From positions 1 to 10,270 of the forward strand of contig JALNZV010000046.1 in the NCBI GenBank assembly GCA_023229175.1: a DNA stretch of 10,270 nt. The letters run 5' to 3'. The position numbers and the translations under genes were made by a program. The notes beneath the pieces were generated by a model. It was not told where the DNA came from, did no database searches, and worked only from the letters and a program-made list of their open reading frames with translations. Of the stretch, positions 3,966 to 10,270 are shown piece by piece. How positions within the stretch are numbered: the stretch's first letter is position 1; every line of letters starts with the position of its first letter. This DNA is from Tissierellaceae bacterium. GTDB taxonomy: Bacteria > Bacillota > Clostridia > Tissierellales > Tissierellaceae.

Positions 3966-6557
3966 AAGCCTAGCTATGGGCACCCTAAATGGTGAGCAAC
4001 TTACATAATCTAAGCCTATTTGGTGGCAAAACTCCACTGATGACGGCTCGCCGCCATGCTCCCCACAAATTCCAAGATGTAAATCCGGGTTTGTCCTTCT
4101 CCCATATTCTATGGCAAATTCCATTAACTTTCCTATGCCTTTTTGATCTATTGCCTCAAAGGGATCCCTTTCAAATATTCCCTTTTCAACATACTCTCCT
4201 AAAAACTTACCTGCATCGTCCCTAGAAAATCCAAATCCCATTTGAGTTAAGTCGTTGGTCCCAAAGCTGAAGAACTCAGCTTCTGTGGCTATTTCATCTG
4301 CCGTAATCGCCGCCCTTGGGACTTCTAACATGGTCCCAACCATGTATTTACATGTATTGTTTCTTTCCTCAAAGACCTTATTGATTTCATCTAATATCTC
4401 TCTTTTTACAATCCGCAATTCTTCCACATGGCCAACTAAAGGAATCATAATCTCTGGATATATGCCACTATTGCCATTTTCCTTTATATCCAAAGCAGCT
4501 TCAATAATTGCCCTCGCCTGCATTCTATAAATTTCTGGATAGGTTATTGCTAATCTGCATCCCCTATGGCCAAGCATTGGATTAAACTCGGACAATTCTT
4601 CAATCCTATCCTTTAAGATTTCATATTCTATCTTCATACCCTCTGCTAAGTCCCTAATATCCTCTTCCTTTGTAGGTAAAAACTCATGTAATGGCGGGTC
4701 CAACAACCTTACAGTAACAGGTCTATCTCCCATGACCTCGTAAATTTCATAGAAATCCTGCCTTTGAACAGGCAATAATTCCTCCAAGGCCGCTTCTCTT
4801 TCTTCTACATTATTTGCCAATATCATCTTCCTTACAGATTTAACCCTAGATTCTTCAAAAAACATGTGCTCTGTTCTACAAAGCCCAATTCCCTCTGCAC
4901 CAAATTCTACAGCTTGTGCGGAATCCTTTGGATTATCTGCATTTGTTCGAACTCCCATGACCTTTATTTCATTTACCCATTCCATGAATTCCCCAAAGCT
5001 TCCTCCTAGTGTTGGGTGTATTTTCTCTATTTCTCCTTCATATACTAAGCCTGTTCCTCCATCCAAGGAAATAAAGTCCCCCTCATGGTATGTCTTATCC
5101 TTAGTTCTCATAGTTTTTGTATCTTCAGAAACCCTGATTTCACTACATCCTGCCACACAGCATTTTCCCATACCTCTGGCTACTACAGCAGCATGAGATG
5201 TCATGCCTCCCCGGGCAGTTAAAATCCCCTCTGAAGCTATCATGCCTTCTATGTCCTCTGGGGATGTTTCCTGCCTCACCAGTATTGCCTTCTCTCCCCT
5301 TGCCTTTGCTGCAACTATGTCTTCAGCATGAAAGTATACTTTCCCCGATGCTGCCCCTGGCGATGCTGCTAATCCCTTTGCTATAGGATTTAAGGATTTT
5401 AATTTTTCTGTGTTGAAAGTGGGATGCAGTAGCTGTTCCAATTGATTAGGCTCTACCCTCATGATAGCCTCTTTCTTATTAATCAATCCTTCCTGTACCA
5501 AATCTACTGCTATCTGAAGGGCAGCTTGTGCAGTTCTTTTGCCATTTCTCGTCTGTAACATATAAAGTTTTCCATTTTCAATTGTAAACTCTATATCCTG
5601 CATGTCCTTGTAGTGCTTTTCTAGTTTTTCCGATATATTAACAAATTCATCGTAAATCAATGGCATTTGCTCTTTTAAACTATCTATTACTTCTGGAGTC
5701 CTAATACCTGCTACTACGTCTTCCCCTTGGGCATTTATCAAATACTCCCCGAATAAATGATTTTCTCCAGTGGCAGGATTCCTTGTAAATGCAACGCCTG
5801 TACCTGAGGTATCTCCCATATTTCCAAATACCATGGACTGTACATTTACCGCTGTTCCTAAATCGTCGGATATATTGTGAAGTTTCCTGTATACCTTTGC
5901 CCTTGGGTTATTCCAAGAATCAAAAACTGCCTTAATTGCTAGCTCCAATTGCTTCACTGGCTCCTGTGGAAACTCCTCTTTTAATTCCTCTTTATAGACC
6001 TCTTTGAATTGTTCGACCAATGCCTTTAGGTCTTCTGCCGTTAAATCAGTATCTTGTGTAACTCCTTTTGATTCCTTCATCTCATCCAATAGGGAATCAA
6101 ATCTTACCTTTGGTATTTCCATAGCCACATCCGAAAACATCTGTATAAACCTTCTATAGCTGTCATATGCAAACCTCTCATTGCCAGTAGAAATTGCCAA
6201 CCCTTTTACTGAAATATCGTTTAAACCTAGGTTTAGTATAGTATCCATCATCCCAGGCATTGATATAACGGCTCCAGATCTAACTGACACTAATAATGGA
6301 TTCTTTTCATCTGAAAAAGATTTCCCTATTCTCTCCTCTAAAGATTTCAATTGGCTGTGAATTTCGTCAACCAATTCACCCCAAAGGACTTTTCCTTCGT
6401 CATAATATCTGATACACGCCTCAGTTGTAAGGGTAAATCCCATGGGAACTGGCAACCCAATATTGGACATTTCCGCCAGATTCGCCCCCTTGCCCCCCAA
6501 TAAATCTTTCATCTCTTTTTTGCCTTCGTTAAAGCTGTAAACGTATTTTTTTCCCAT
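3927..6557 (-). CDS. ppdK: Pyruvate, phosphate dikinase
   Basis: This 876-aa cytosolic enzyme interconverts pyruvate + ATP + phosphate and phosphoenolpyruvate + AMP + diphosphate. The domains appear in order: an N-terminal ATP-grasp part (GGKGANLAEM at 21-30, SVRSGAVISMPGMMDT at 91-106), a central swivelling phosphohistidine domain with GGMTSHAAVVARG (catalytic His455, regulatory Thr453), and a C-terminal PEP/pyruvate barrel with GLCRTEH (Arg561), TVRLLDPPLHEF (Arg617), Glu745, Asn768 and GICGEHGGEP (Cys831). These numbers coincide with the Clostridium symbiosum enzyme, so it is complete and should be active. I chose the ATG at 6557. GGGAG sits 7-8 bases upstream of it, whereas the ATG at 6563 would have almost no spacing. 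It lies 21 bases after the regulatory protein gene in one operon. The last 12 codons are repeated downstream in copy B. Confidence 0.98.
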   Translation of the reverse strand: MGKKYVYSFNEGKKEMKDLLGGKGANLAEMSNIGLPVPMGFTLTTEACIRYYDEGKVLWGELVDEIHSQLKSLEERIGKSFSDEKNPLLVSVRSGAVISMPGMMDTILNLGLNDISVKGLAISTGNERFAYDSYRRFIQMFSDVAMEIPKVRFDSLLDEMKESKGVTQDTDLTAEDLKALVEQFKEVYKEELKEEFPQEPVKQLELAIKAVFDSWNNPRAKVYRKLHNISDDLGTAVNVQSMVFGNMGDTSGTGVAFTRNPATGENHLFGEYLINAQGEDVVAGIRTPEVIDSLKEQMPLIYDEFVNISEKLEKHYKDMQDIEFTIENGKLYMLQTRNGKRTAQAALQIAVDLVQEGLINKKEAIMRVEPNQLEQLLHPTFNTEKLKSLNPIAKGLAASPGAASGKVYFHAEDIVAAKARGEKAILVRQETSPEDIEGMIASEGILTARGGMTSHAAVVARGMGKCCVAGCSEIRVSEDTKTMRTKDKTYHEGDFISLDGGTGLVYEGEIEKIHPTLGGSFGEFMEWVNEIKVMGVRTNADNPKDSAQAVEFGAEGIGLCRTEHMFFEESRVKSVRKMILANNVEEREAALEELLPVQRQDFYEIYEVMGDRPVTVRLLDPPLHEFLPTKEEDIRDLAEGMKIEYEILKDRIEELSEFNPMLGHRGCRLAITYPEIYRMQARAIIEAALDIKENGNSGIYPEIMIPLVGHVEELRIVKREILDEINKVFEERNNTCKYMVGTMLEVPRAAITADEIATEAEFFSFGTNDLTQMGFGFSRDDAGKFLGEYVEKGIFERDPFEAIDQKGIGKLMEFAIEYGRRTNPDLHLGICGEHGGEPSSVEFCHQIGLDYVSCSPFRVPIARLAAAQAQLKNPRK

Positions 6558-6578
6558 AATCATTCTCCCTTTTAGTTT

Positions 6579-7403
6579 TTAGTCGTCAAAACGGATTCCG
6601 TTCTTTTTGAGTAAATTTATGACCAGTTCTGAAGTCTCCTCTATTGCCTTATTAGATACATCGATAATTGGACAACCTATTCTTTTCATAATCTTTTCTG
6701 CATATTCCAATTCATCTAAAATTCTATTTAAATCTGCATAATCTGATCCGCCAGATAAACCCATAGACCTTAACCTTTCTCCCCTTAGTTCATTTAACTT
6801 TTCAGGTGAATTTGTAAGCCCTATTACCTTTTTTGCAGATATTTCAAATAGCTCCCGTGGTGCATTGACTTCTATTACCAGGGGAATATTGGCAACCTTT
6901 ATATTTTTATTTGCCAGATACATACTTAGGGGAGTCTTCGAAGTCCTTGAAATTCCTATTAATACTACATCTGCTTCTTTTAAACCACGGGGATCCTTCC
7001 CATCGTCGTACTTAACGGCAAATTCTATAGCTGCTACCCTTTTGAAATAACTTTCATCAAGTTTTCTAATGATTCCAGGCTCTCGAGTCGGTTCTGTCCC
7101 CAATACTTTGCTTATGGCATCAATTAGCGGAGTAAGTAAATCCACAGTTACTAGCCCCTTCTCCAATGAGTAATTTTCAATATATGATACCAGTTCTTTA
7201 TCTACCAATGTGTATACTAAAACAGAATTTTTACTATCTGAAGCCTCTAACATAATTGTTTGCAGAGTTTCTATATCGTTTACATTGGAAAATCTTCTAA
7301 TATCGTAATTGTCCATTGTAAATTGAGATAAGGCTGCCCTAGTTACTAATGCACCAGTCTCCCCTAGAGAATCTGATACTATAAACATTTGAATGTCTTT
7401 CAA
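6579..7403 (-). CDS. yqfL: Pyruvate, phosphate dikinase regulatory protein (kinase/pyrophosphorylase)
   Basis: This 274-aa cytosolic protein belongs to the DUF299/PDRP family. Members are bifunctional: they phosphorylate the active-site threonine of the dikinase with ADP to switch it off, and remove that phosphate with inorganic phosphate to switch it on. Visible family motifs are FIVSDSLGETG at about 7-17, YFKRVAAIEFAVKYDDGKDPRGL at about 119-141, and the P-loop-like GISRTSKTPLS at 150-160. Length is normal. The start is a TTG at 7403 with GGGAG and AGGAG just upstream. The next ATG (7388) is too far from these sites, and homologues begin near the same MKDI. It is the first gene of the operon, 21 bases before ppdK, whose TSH motif has the target threonine two residues before the catalytic histidine. 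The symbol follows the Bacillus subtilis homologue YqfL. Confidence 0.96.
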   Translation of the reverse strand: MKDIQMFIVSDSLGETGALVTRAALSQFTMDNYDIRRFSNVNDIETLQTIMLEASDSKNSVLVYTLVDKELVSYIENYSLEKGLVTVDLLTPLIDAISKVLGTEPTREPGIIRKLDESYFKRVAAIEFAVKYDDGKDPRGLKEADVVLIGISRTSKTPLSMYLANKNIKVANIPLVIEVNAPRELFEISAKKVIGLTNSPEKLNELRGERLRSMGLSGGSDYADLNRILDELEYAEKIMKRIGCPIIDVSNKAIEETSELVINLLKKNGIRFDD

Positions 7404-7436
7404 GTTCTCCTCTCCCTATTTTTTATATTACCTTAT

Positions 7437-7465
7437 ATAATATGACATATTCAGCCTTAAATCAA
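7437..7465 (-). promoter_or_regulatory. Promoter of the regulator-ppdK operon
   Basis: Minus-strand TTGATT (7460-7465), a 17-bp spacer and TATTAT (7437-7442) form a good sigma-A promoter. It predicts a short leader of about 27 bases before the TTG start of the regulator gene. It lies just downstream of the uraA terminator. Confidence 0.75.
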
Positions 7466-7469
7466 CAAA

Positions 7470-7504
7470 AAATTAAAAAGGTCTACCAAATATTTGATAG
7501 ACCT
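7470..7504 (-). terminator. uraA: uraA terminator
   Basis: AGGTCTA (7479-7485) pairs with TAGACCT (7498-7504), and inner CAAAT pairs with ATTTG. On the minus strand the stem is followed by TTTTTAATTTTTT. It lies 10 bases past the permease stop codon and separates uraA from the ppdK operon. Confidence 0.88.
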
Positions 7505-7514
7505 AAGAATTATA

Positions 7515-8765
7515 TCATTTATTTAAAATCCTATTGATTATTATTCCCACTAAAGCTGCAAAGCTAAGTCCAGTAACTTGTACTGATTCATTTATTGGAA
7601 TTCCAATAATAAAGCCAAATTTTGCCGAGAGGAATTCTCCCCCTAATCCTAAAACCAAAATCGTAGCCATAACTACTACATTCTTCCAGTTGAATTTTAC
7701 TTTTTGATTTCCAATGGTTTTTACACCTATAATGGAAATCATGCTAAATAGCATAATGGATATTCCACCCATTACTGCTGTTGGGATAGTAGATAATATG
7801 GCCCCAATCTTTCCAATAAAACCTAAGGACACAGCAAATACTGCTGCTAGTCTAAGAATAGATGGATCATAATTCTTTGTAATAGCCAATACTCCTGTAT
7901 TTTCTCCGTAGGTGGTATTGGCTGGCCCTCCAATAAAAGCTGCAAATGTAGTAGCCAATCCATCTCCTAATAATGTCCTATTGAGACCTGGATCCTCTAT
8001 AAAATTCTTTCCAACTACTTGGCCATTGGTAGTAATATCCCCTAGGTGTTCCATAAATACTGCCAATACTACAGGAGCTATAATGGCTATGGCTCCAATA
8101 TCAAACTTAGGTAGCCTAAATCCAGGAATGGCAATTATCTGAGCCTCTCTAACAGCATCTACGCTTACCATACCAGATGCTGATGCTATGGTGTAGCCCA
8201 CTAATACGGCAATTAAAATCGAAAGTTGTTTTATAAATCCCTTGCCTTTGTAGTTAATTAAAAGGGCTGTACCTAAAGTAATAGCAGCTATAGAAAAGTT
8301 TTCACCTGCCATTCCAAAAGCCGTCGGTATTAAGTTCAGACCGATGACTATTATCATAGGACCTACCACTTGCGGTGCTAGGTATCTTTCAATTTTTTCC
8401 ATCCCAATTCTTTTTATCAGAAAAGAGACGATTACATAAATAAGTCCAGCTACTGCCATACCTCCCTGGGCATAAGCCAAGTCTCCATTATACATTTCAT
8501 TTACCGTAAGTATAACCGGTATAAATGCAAAGGACGAGCCCAGAAAAACAGGTACTTTTCCTTTTGTACATAGGTGAAATATTAAGGTGCCTACCCCTGC
8601 TGAAAATAAAGCTATGGATGGATCAAACCCTGTTAAAATGGGAACTAAAACAGTGGCTCCAAACATAGCTATTAGATGTTGTAATGCTAAAATCACCTTT
8701 TTCGAATTGGCCGCAAAGGTCACTTCTTTGCTCTTAGTTGTCTTTTCGTAAACGTTATCTGTCAT
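7515..8765 (-). CDS. uraA: Uracil permease, NCS2 family
   Basis: This 416-aa integral membrane protein of the nucleobase-cation symporter-2 family is expected to have 14 helices and to import uracil with protons. Family signatures are LQHLIAMFGATVLVP near the N-terminus, GSSFAFIP at 76-83, MEHLGDITTNGQVVG with Glu239, and GGPANTTYGENTGVLAIT with Glu288. The two glutamates correspond to the uracil-contacting Glu241 and Glu290 of E. coli UraA. GLVG-type xanthine permease features were not seen, so uracil is the most likely substrate. I chose the ATG at 8765: AGGAGAG lies 5-6 bases upstream. The longer frame from a GTG at 8789 would start inside the PyrR RNA loop. It is a single-gene unit with its own promoter and terminator, probably repressed by PyrR when uridine nucleotides are plentiful. 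Confidence 0.93.
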   Translation of the reverse strand: MTDNVYEKTTKSKEVTFAANSKKVILALQHLIAMFGATVLVPILTGFDPSIALFSAGVGTLIFHLCTKGKVPVFLGSSFAFIPVILTVNEMYNGDLAYAQGGMAVAGLIYVIVSFLIKRIGMEKIERYLAPQVVGPMIIVIGLNLIPTAFGMAGENFSIAAITLGTALLINYKGKGFIKQLSILIAVLVGYTIASASGMVSVDAVREAQIIAIPGFRLPKFDIGAIAIIAPVVLAVFMEHLGDITTNGQVVGKNFIEDPGLNRTLLGDGLATTFAAFIGGPANTTYGENTGVLAITKNYDPSILRLAAVFAVSLGFIGKIGAILSTIPTAVMGGISIMLFSMISIIGVKTIGNQKVKFNWKNVVVMATILVLGLGGEFLSAKFGFIIGIPINESVQVTGLSFAALVGIIINRILNK

Positions 8766-8781
8766 TTTTTCTCTCCTTTCC

Positions 8782-8795
8782 AGCCTCACAGGACT
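8782..8795 (-). promoter_or_regulatory. PyrR-binding RNA loop in the uraA leader
   Basis: The transcript reads AGUCCUGUGAGGCU, a perfect match to the PyrR consensus ARUCCNGNGAGGYU. It folds as the known hairpin: CAG pairs with CUG, a bulged U follows, CC pairs with GG, and the loop is UGUGA. The AGGAG ribosome binding site begins only a few bases after the stem, and no attenuator terminator fits between this site and the ATG. PyrR with bound UMP would therefore most simply block translation initiation, unlike the attenuation seen in the B. subtilis pyr operon. The pyrR gene itself is not in this window. Confidence 0.88.
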
Positions 8796-8828
8796 GATTT
8801 AAATGAGTCTTAAAATTTCATCTTTTCT

Positions 8829-8857
8829 ATTATAGCATTTCCTATTTGACGACACAA
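8829..8857 (-). promoter_or_regulatory. uraA: Promoter of uraA
   Basis: Minus-strand TTGTGT (8852-8857), a 17-bp spacer ending in TGC and a perfect TATAAT (8829-8834) make a sigma-A promoter with an extended -10. The leader is about 55-60 bases and consists mostly of the PyrR hairpin and ribosome binding site. Confidence 0.85.
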
Positions 8858-8872
8858 GAACTATTTATATAT

Positions 8873-10084
8873 TTATTTATCTAATCCACCCTCTGTATAT
8901 TTATTGCCTGCATTCCACAATATCCATTGATCCAAATCTGCGTCGTATGTGGCTTTTTTCTGATCCTTTATTTGGTCAGCCCCATAGGATATGTAATGAG
9001 GTCCATAGTCTTTCTTTAACCAAGGAGCTGAAAAGTCCTGCAGCCAAGGTCTGAGAACTGCCTTTTTTTCATCCGTCTCTAAGGCATCTATTCTCTCTTT
9101 AGCTACTGTCATACTTCTATTTACAATCTTATATGGTTCGGCATCTGGATAAGGTACTCCATAAGATCCAAGGGCATAGTGGGATGGATACACCATTGGA
9201 CATAAAAAATCAACTGCTGTTGCCAAAGTTTCTAAATGCTGCCCCAGCCTCATATCGTCTTCTACAGTAGTAACTAAGCCAAAAACATCGGCAGACACAT
9301 AGACGCCATATGGTTCTAATCTTTCCCTTGCATATTCCAAAAATGATGCAATGGCATCTCTCATTGGCTCCTCTGCATCTTTGCCGTAATCTATTAAATC
9401 TCTCTTCCCATCTGTGGGAAAGCGTACATAGTCAAATTGTATCTCCTTAAACCCCTTTAGTGCTGCTTCTTCTGCTATTTGAATTGGGTATTCCCAAGAG
9501 TCCCTATTATATGGGTTTAGCCAAGCGTCTCCTTTGTTATCTCTCCATATAGAGCCATCCTTTGATTTTATCGATAGGTCTGGCCTTTTACTAGCTGCAG
9601 TTCTATCTTTAAAGGTCACTATTCTGGCAATAGGATAAATATCCTTTTCCGATAAAAGTTTCATGGATCCAACGAAATCTCTGTCCTTCACTACCTTGTC
9701 TGCCTCTACTTCATTGACCATTTCAATAGATGATTTGTATGTCAACGTTCCATAATCGTCTTTTATATCTATTACAACTGCATTTATCTCAGTTCTATCT
9801 ATTAGATCTACTAATTCATGAAATCTACTTTTTAGACCTACGGTATGACCTGTCATATATATCCCCTTGACAGGTATAGTTTCTTTGTATGATGCCCAGT
9901 TTGTCTGTGGTTGTGCAAGAAAATCCAGTTCAGTGACAATATTAGGCACCTCATCTATTACGATTTCATCTACTATAGGAATTTGTTTTCCGTCTTCTAA
10001 TGTTGAGGTATCTGTTTTATTGCAAGCCGATAATAAGGCCGTAGATAGTAATATGATTCCTAGTATCTTTGATTTTTTCGTCAT
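8873..10084 (-). CDS. DUF4015 lipoprotein, putative glycoside hydrolase
   Basis: This 403-aa protein has a lipoprotein signal peptide (MTKKSKILGIILLSTALLSAC, lipobox LSAC with the acylated Cys21), so it should be anchored on the outer face of the membrane. A linker of about 50 residues leads to a DUF4015 TIM-barrel domain, visible as VKGIYMTG at 72-79, VVIDIKDDYG at 103-112, IARIVTFKDR at about 152-161, IQFDYVRFP at 215-223, VSADVFG at 263-269 and CPMVYPSHY at 295-303. The DYVRFP aspartate and nearby acidic residues form the expected active site. Family members are predicted to cleave surface or exopolysaccharides, but the substrate is unproven. The ATG at 10084 was chosen over the GTG at 10111 because AAGGGGG lies 6 bases upstream and the signal peptide starts there. 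It has its own promoter, downstream of the 5S terminator. Confidence 0.9.
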   Translation of the reverse strand: MTKKSKILGIILLSTALLSACNKTDTSTLEDGKQIPIVDEIVIDEVPNIVTELDFLAQPQTNWASYKETIPVKGIYMTGHTVGLKSRFHELVDLIDRTEINAVVIDIKDDYGTLTYKSSIEMVNEVEADKVVKDRDFVGSMKLLSEKDIYPIARIVTFKDRTAASKRPDLSIKSKDGSIWRDNKGDAWLNPYNRDSWEYPIQIAEEAALKGFKEIQFDYVRFPTDGKRDLIDYGKDAEEPMRDAIASFLEYARERLEPYGVYVSADVFGLVTTVEDDMRLGQHLETLATAVDFLCPMVYPSHYALGSYGVPYPDAEPYKIVNRSMTVAKERIDALETDEKKAVLRPWLQDFSAPWLKKDYGPHYISYGADQIKDQKKATYDADLDQWILWNAGNKYTEGGLDK

Positions 10085-10099
10085 TATGCTCCCCCTTAT

Positions 10100-10111
10100 G
10101 TGTTTTGACAC
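10100..10111. promoter_or_regulatory. Small inverted repeat in the DUF4015 leader, possible operator
   Basis: GTGTTTTGACAC has arms GTGT and ACAC around a 4-base centre. It lies between the -10 box and the ribosome binding site of the lipoprotein gene, where a repressor could act. It is short enough to be chance. Confidence 0.25.
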
Positions 10112-10118
10112 TTATTTT

Positions 10119-10147
10119 ATTATATAATATGTAAATGGTTATTACAA
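10119..10147 (-). promoter_or_regulatory. Promoter of the DUF4015 lipoprotein gene
   Basis: Minus-strand TTGTAA (10142-10147), a 17-bp spacer and a perfect TATAAT (10119-10124) form a strong sigma-A promoter. It is followed by a leader of roughly 30 bases. Confidence 0.8.
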
Positions 10148-10161
10148 TGGAAGAAAATATA

Positions 10162-10196
10162 AAAAACCTCTATTACATTAAGTAATAGAGGTTTTT
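10162..10196 (-). terminator. Terminator of the 5S rRNA / rRNA operon
   Basis: AACCTCTATTAC (10165-10176) pairs perfectly with GTAATAGAGGTT (10182-10193) around a 5-base loop, with A and T runs on both sides. It lies 5 bases past the mature 5S end and by structure could work in both directions. Confidence 0.93.
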
Positions 10197-10200
10197 ATGT

Positions 10201-10270
10201 AGCCTGGCAACTTGCTACTCTCCCAGGGCGTCGCCACCCAAGTACCATCGCCGTTAAGATGCTTAACTTC
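10201..10270 (-). rRNA. rrf: 5S ribosomal RNA, 3' part (5' part beyond the window)
   Basis: The minus strand begins GAAGTTAAGC, the conserved 5S loop, continues through GGTACTTGGGTGGCGACGCC and GGGAGAGTAGC, and ends with TTGCCAGGCT, the 3' half of the closing stem. About 70 of the usual 115-120 bases are present. It is probably the last gene of an rRNA operon running in from the right. No tRNA is visible between it and the terminator. Confidence 0.95.

Noticed and set aside
3989..5386. Plus-strand open frames opposite ppdK, and similar ones opposite fic, uraA, the regulator, the lipoprotein and the 5' membrane protein
   Set aside because: They are antisense shadows of well-supported genes, lack ribosome binding sites and resemble no protein family.
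8766..8789. Longer uraA start at GTG 8789 (and the analogous longer starts at 514, 1386, 1661, 6563 and 10111)
   Set aside because: In each case the ribosome binding site lies within or directly against the extra codons. For uraA the GTG is the loop of the PyrR hairpin.

Overview
The window looks like chromosomal DNA from a low-GC, Gram-positive anaerobe of the Clostridia/Tissierellia kind. The evidence is AT-rich intergenic DNA, strong Shine-Dalgarno sequences, sigma-A-type promoters, a PyrR-type RNA site, and a clostridial pyruvate phosphate dikinase whose active-site residue numbers match the Clostridium symbiosum enzyme exactly. Genus cannot be settled by reading alone. Every gene I can support lies on the minus strand, so transcription runs from high to low coordinates.

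Right half (about 3927-10270), conserved housekeeping genes. In transcription order these are: the 3' part of a 5S rRNA with a strong terminator; a DUF4015 lipoprotein with its own promoter; a UraA-type uracil permease with its own promoter, a perfect PyrR-binding loop beside its ribosome binding site, and a terminator; and a two-gene operon of the pyruvate phosphate dikinase regulatory protein and ppdK. The regulator reversibly phosphorylates a threonine two residues before the catalytic histidine of PpdK, so the operon encodes an enzyme together with its own switch.

Left half (about 1-3926), an accessory strip built on repeats. The last codons of ppdK, its 3' untranslated region, its terminator and a promoter-like site occur three times: copy C (in place, ending in ppdK), copy B (about 1678-1970) and copy A (about 757-1014). 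Small accessory modules sit between the copies. Between C and B are an intact class III Fic enzyme, a small gene broken by a repeat, an unrecognised 88-aa protein, and a 43-aa ORF that looks like an internally deleted DUF4160 protein. Between B and A is an intact DUF4160-DUF2442 pair. Beyond A is a small four-helix membrane protein. Three clusters of a 27-bp palindromic-type repeat with 32-bp spacing lie in the same strip, and one of them has invaded a coding sequence.

The most notable points are the threefold ppdK-tail repeat separating toxin-antitoxin-like modules, the decayed DUF4160 module next to an intact one, the repeat-made chimeric ORF, and the PyrR site placed to control translation of uraA. 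Most start codons were moved inward from the longest ORF, because the Shine-Dalgarno sequence lies inside the longer version.
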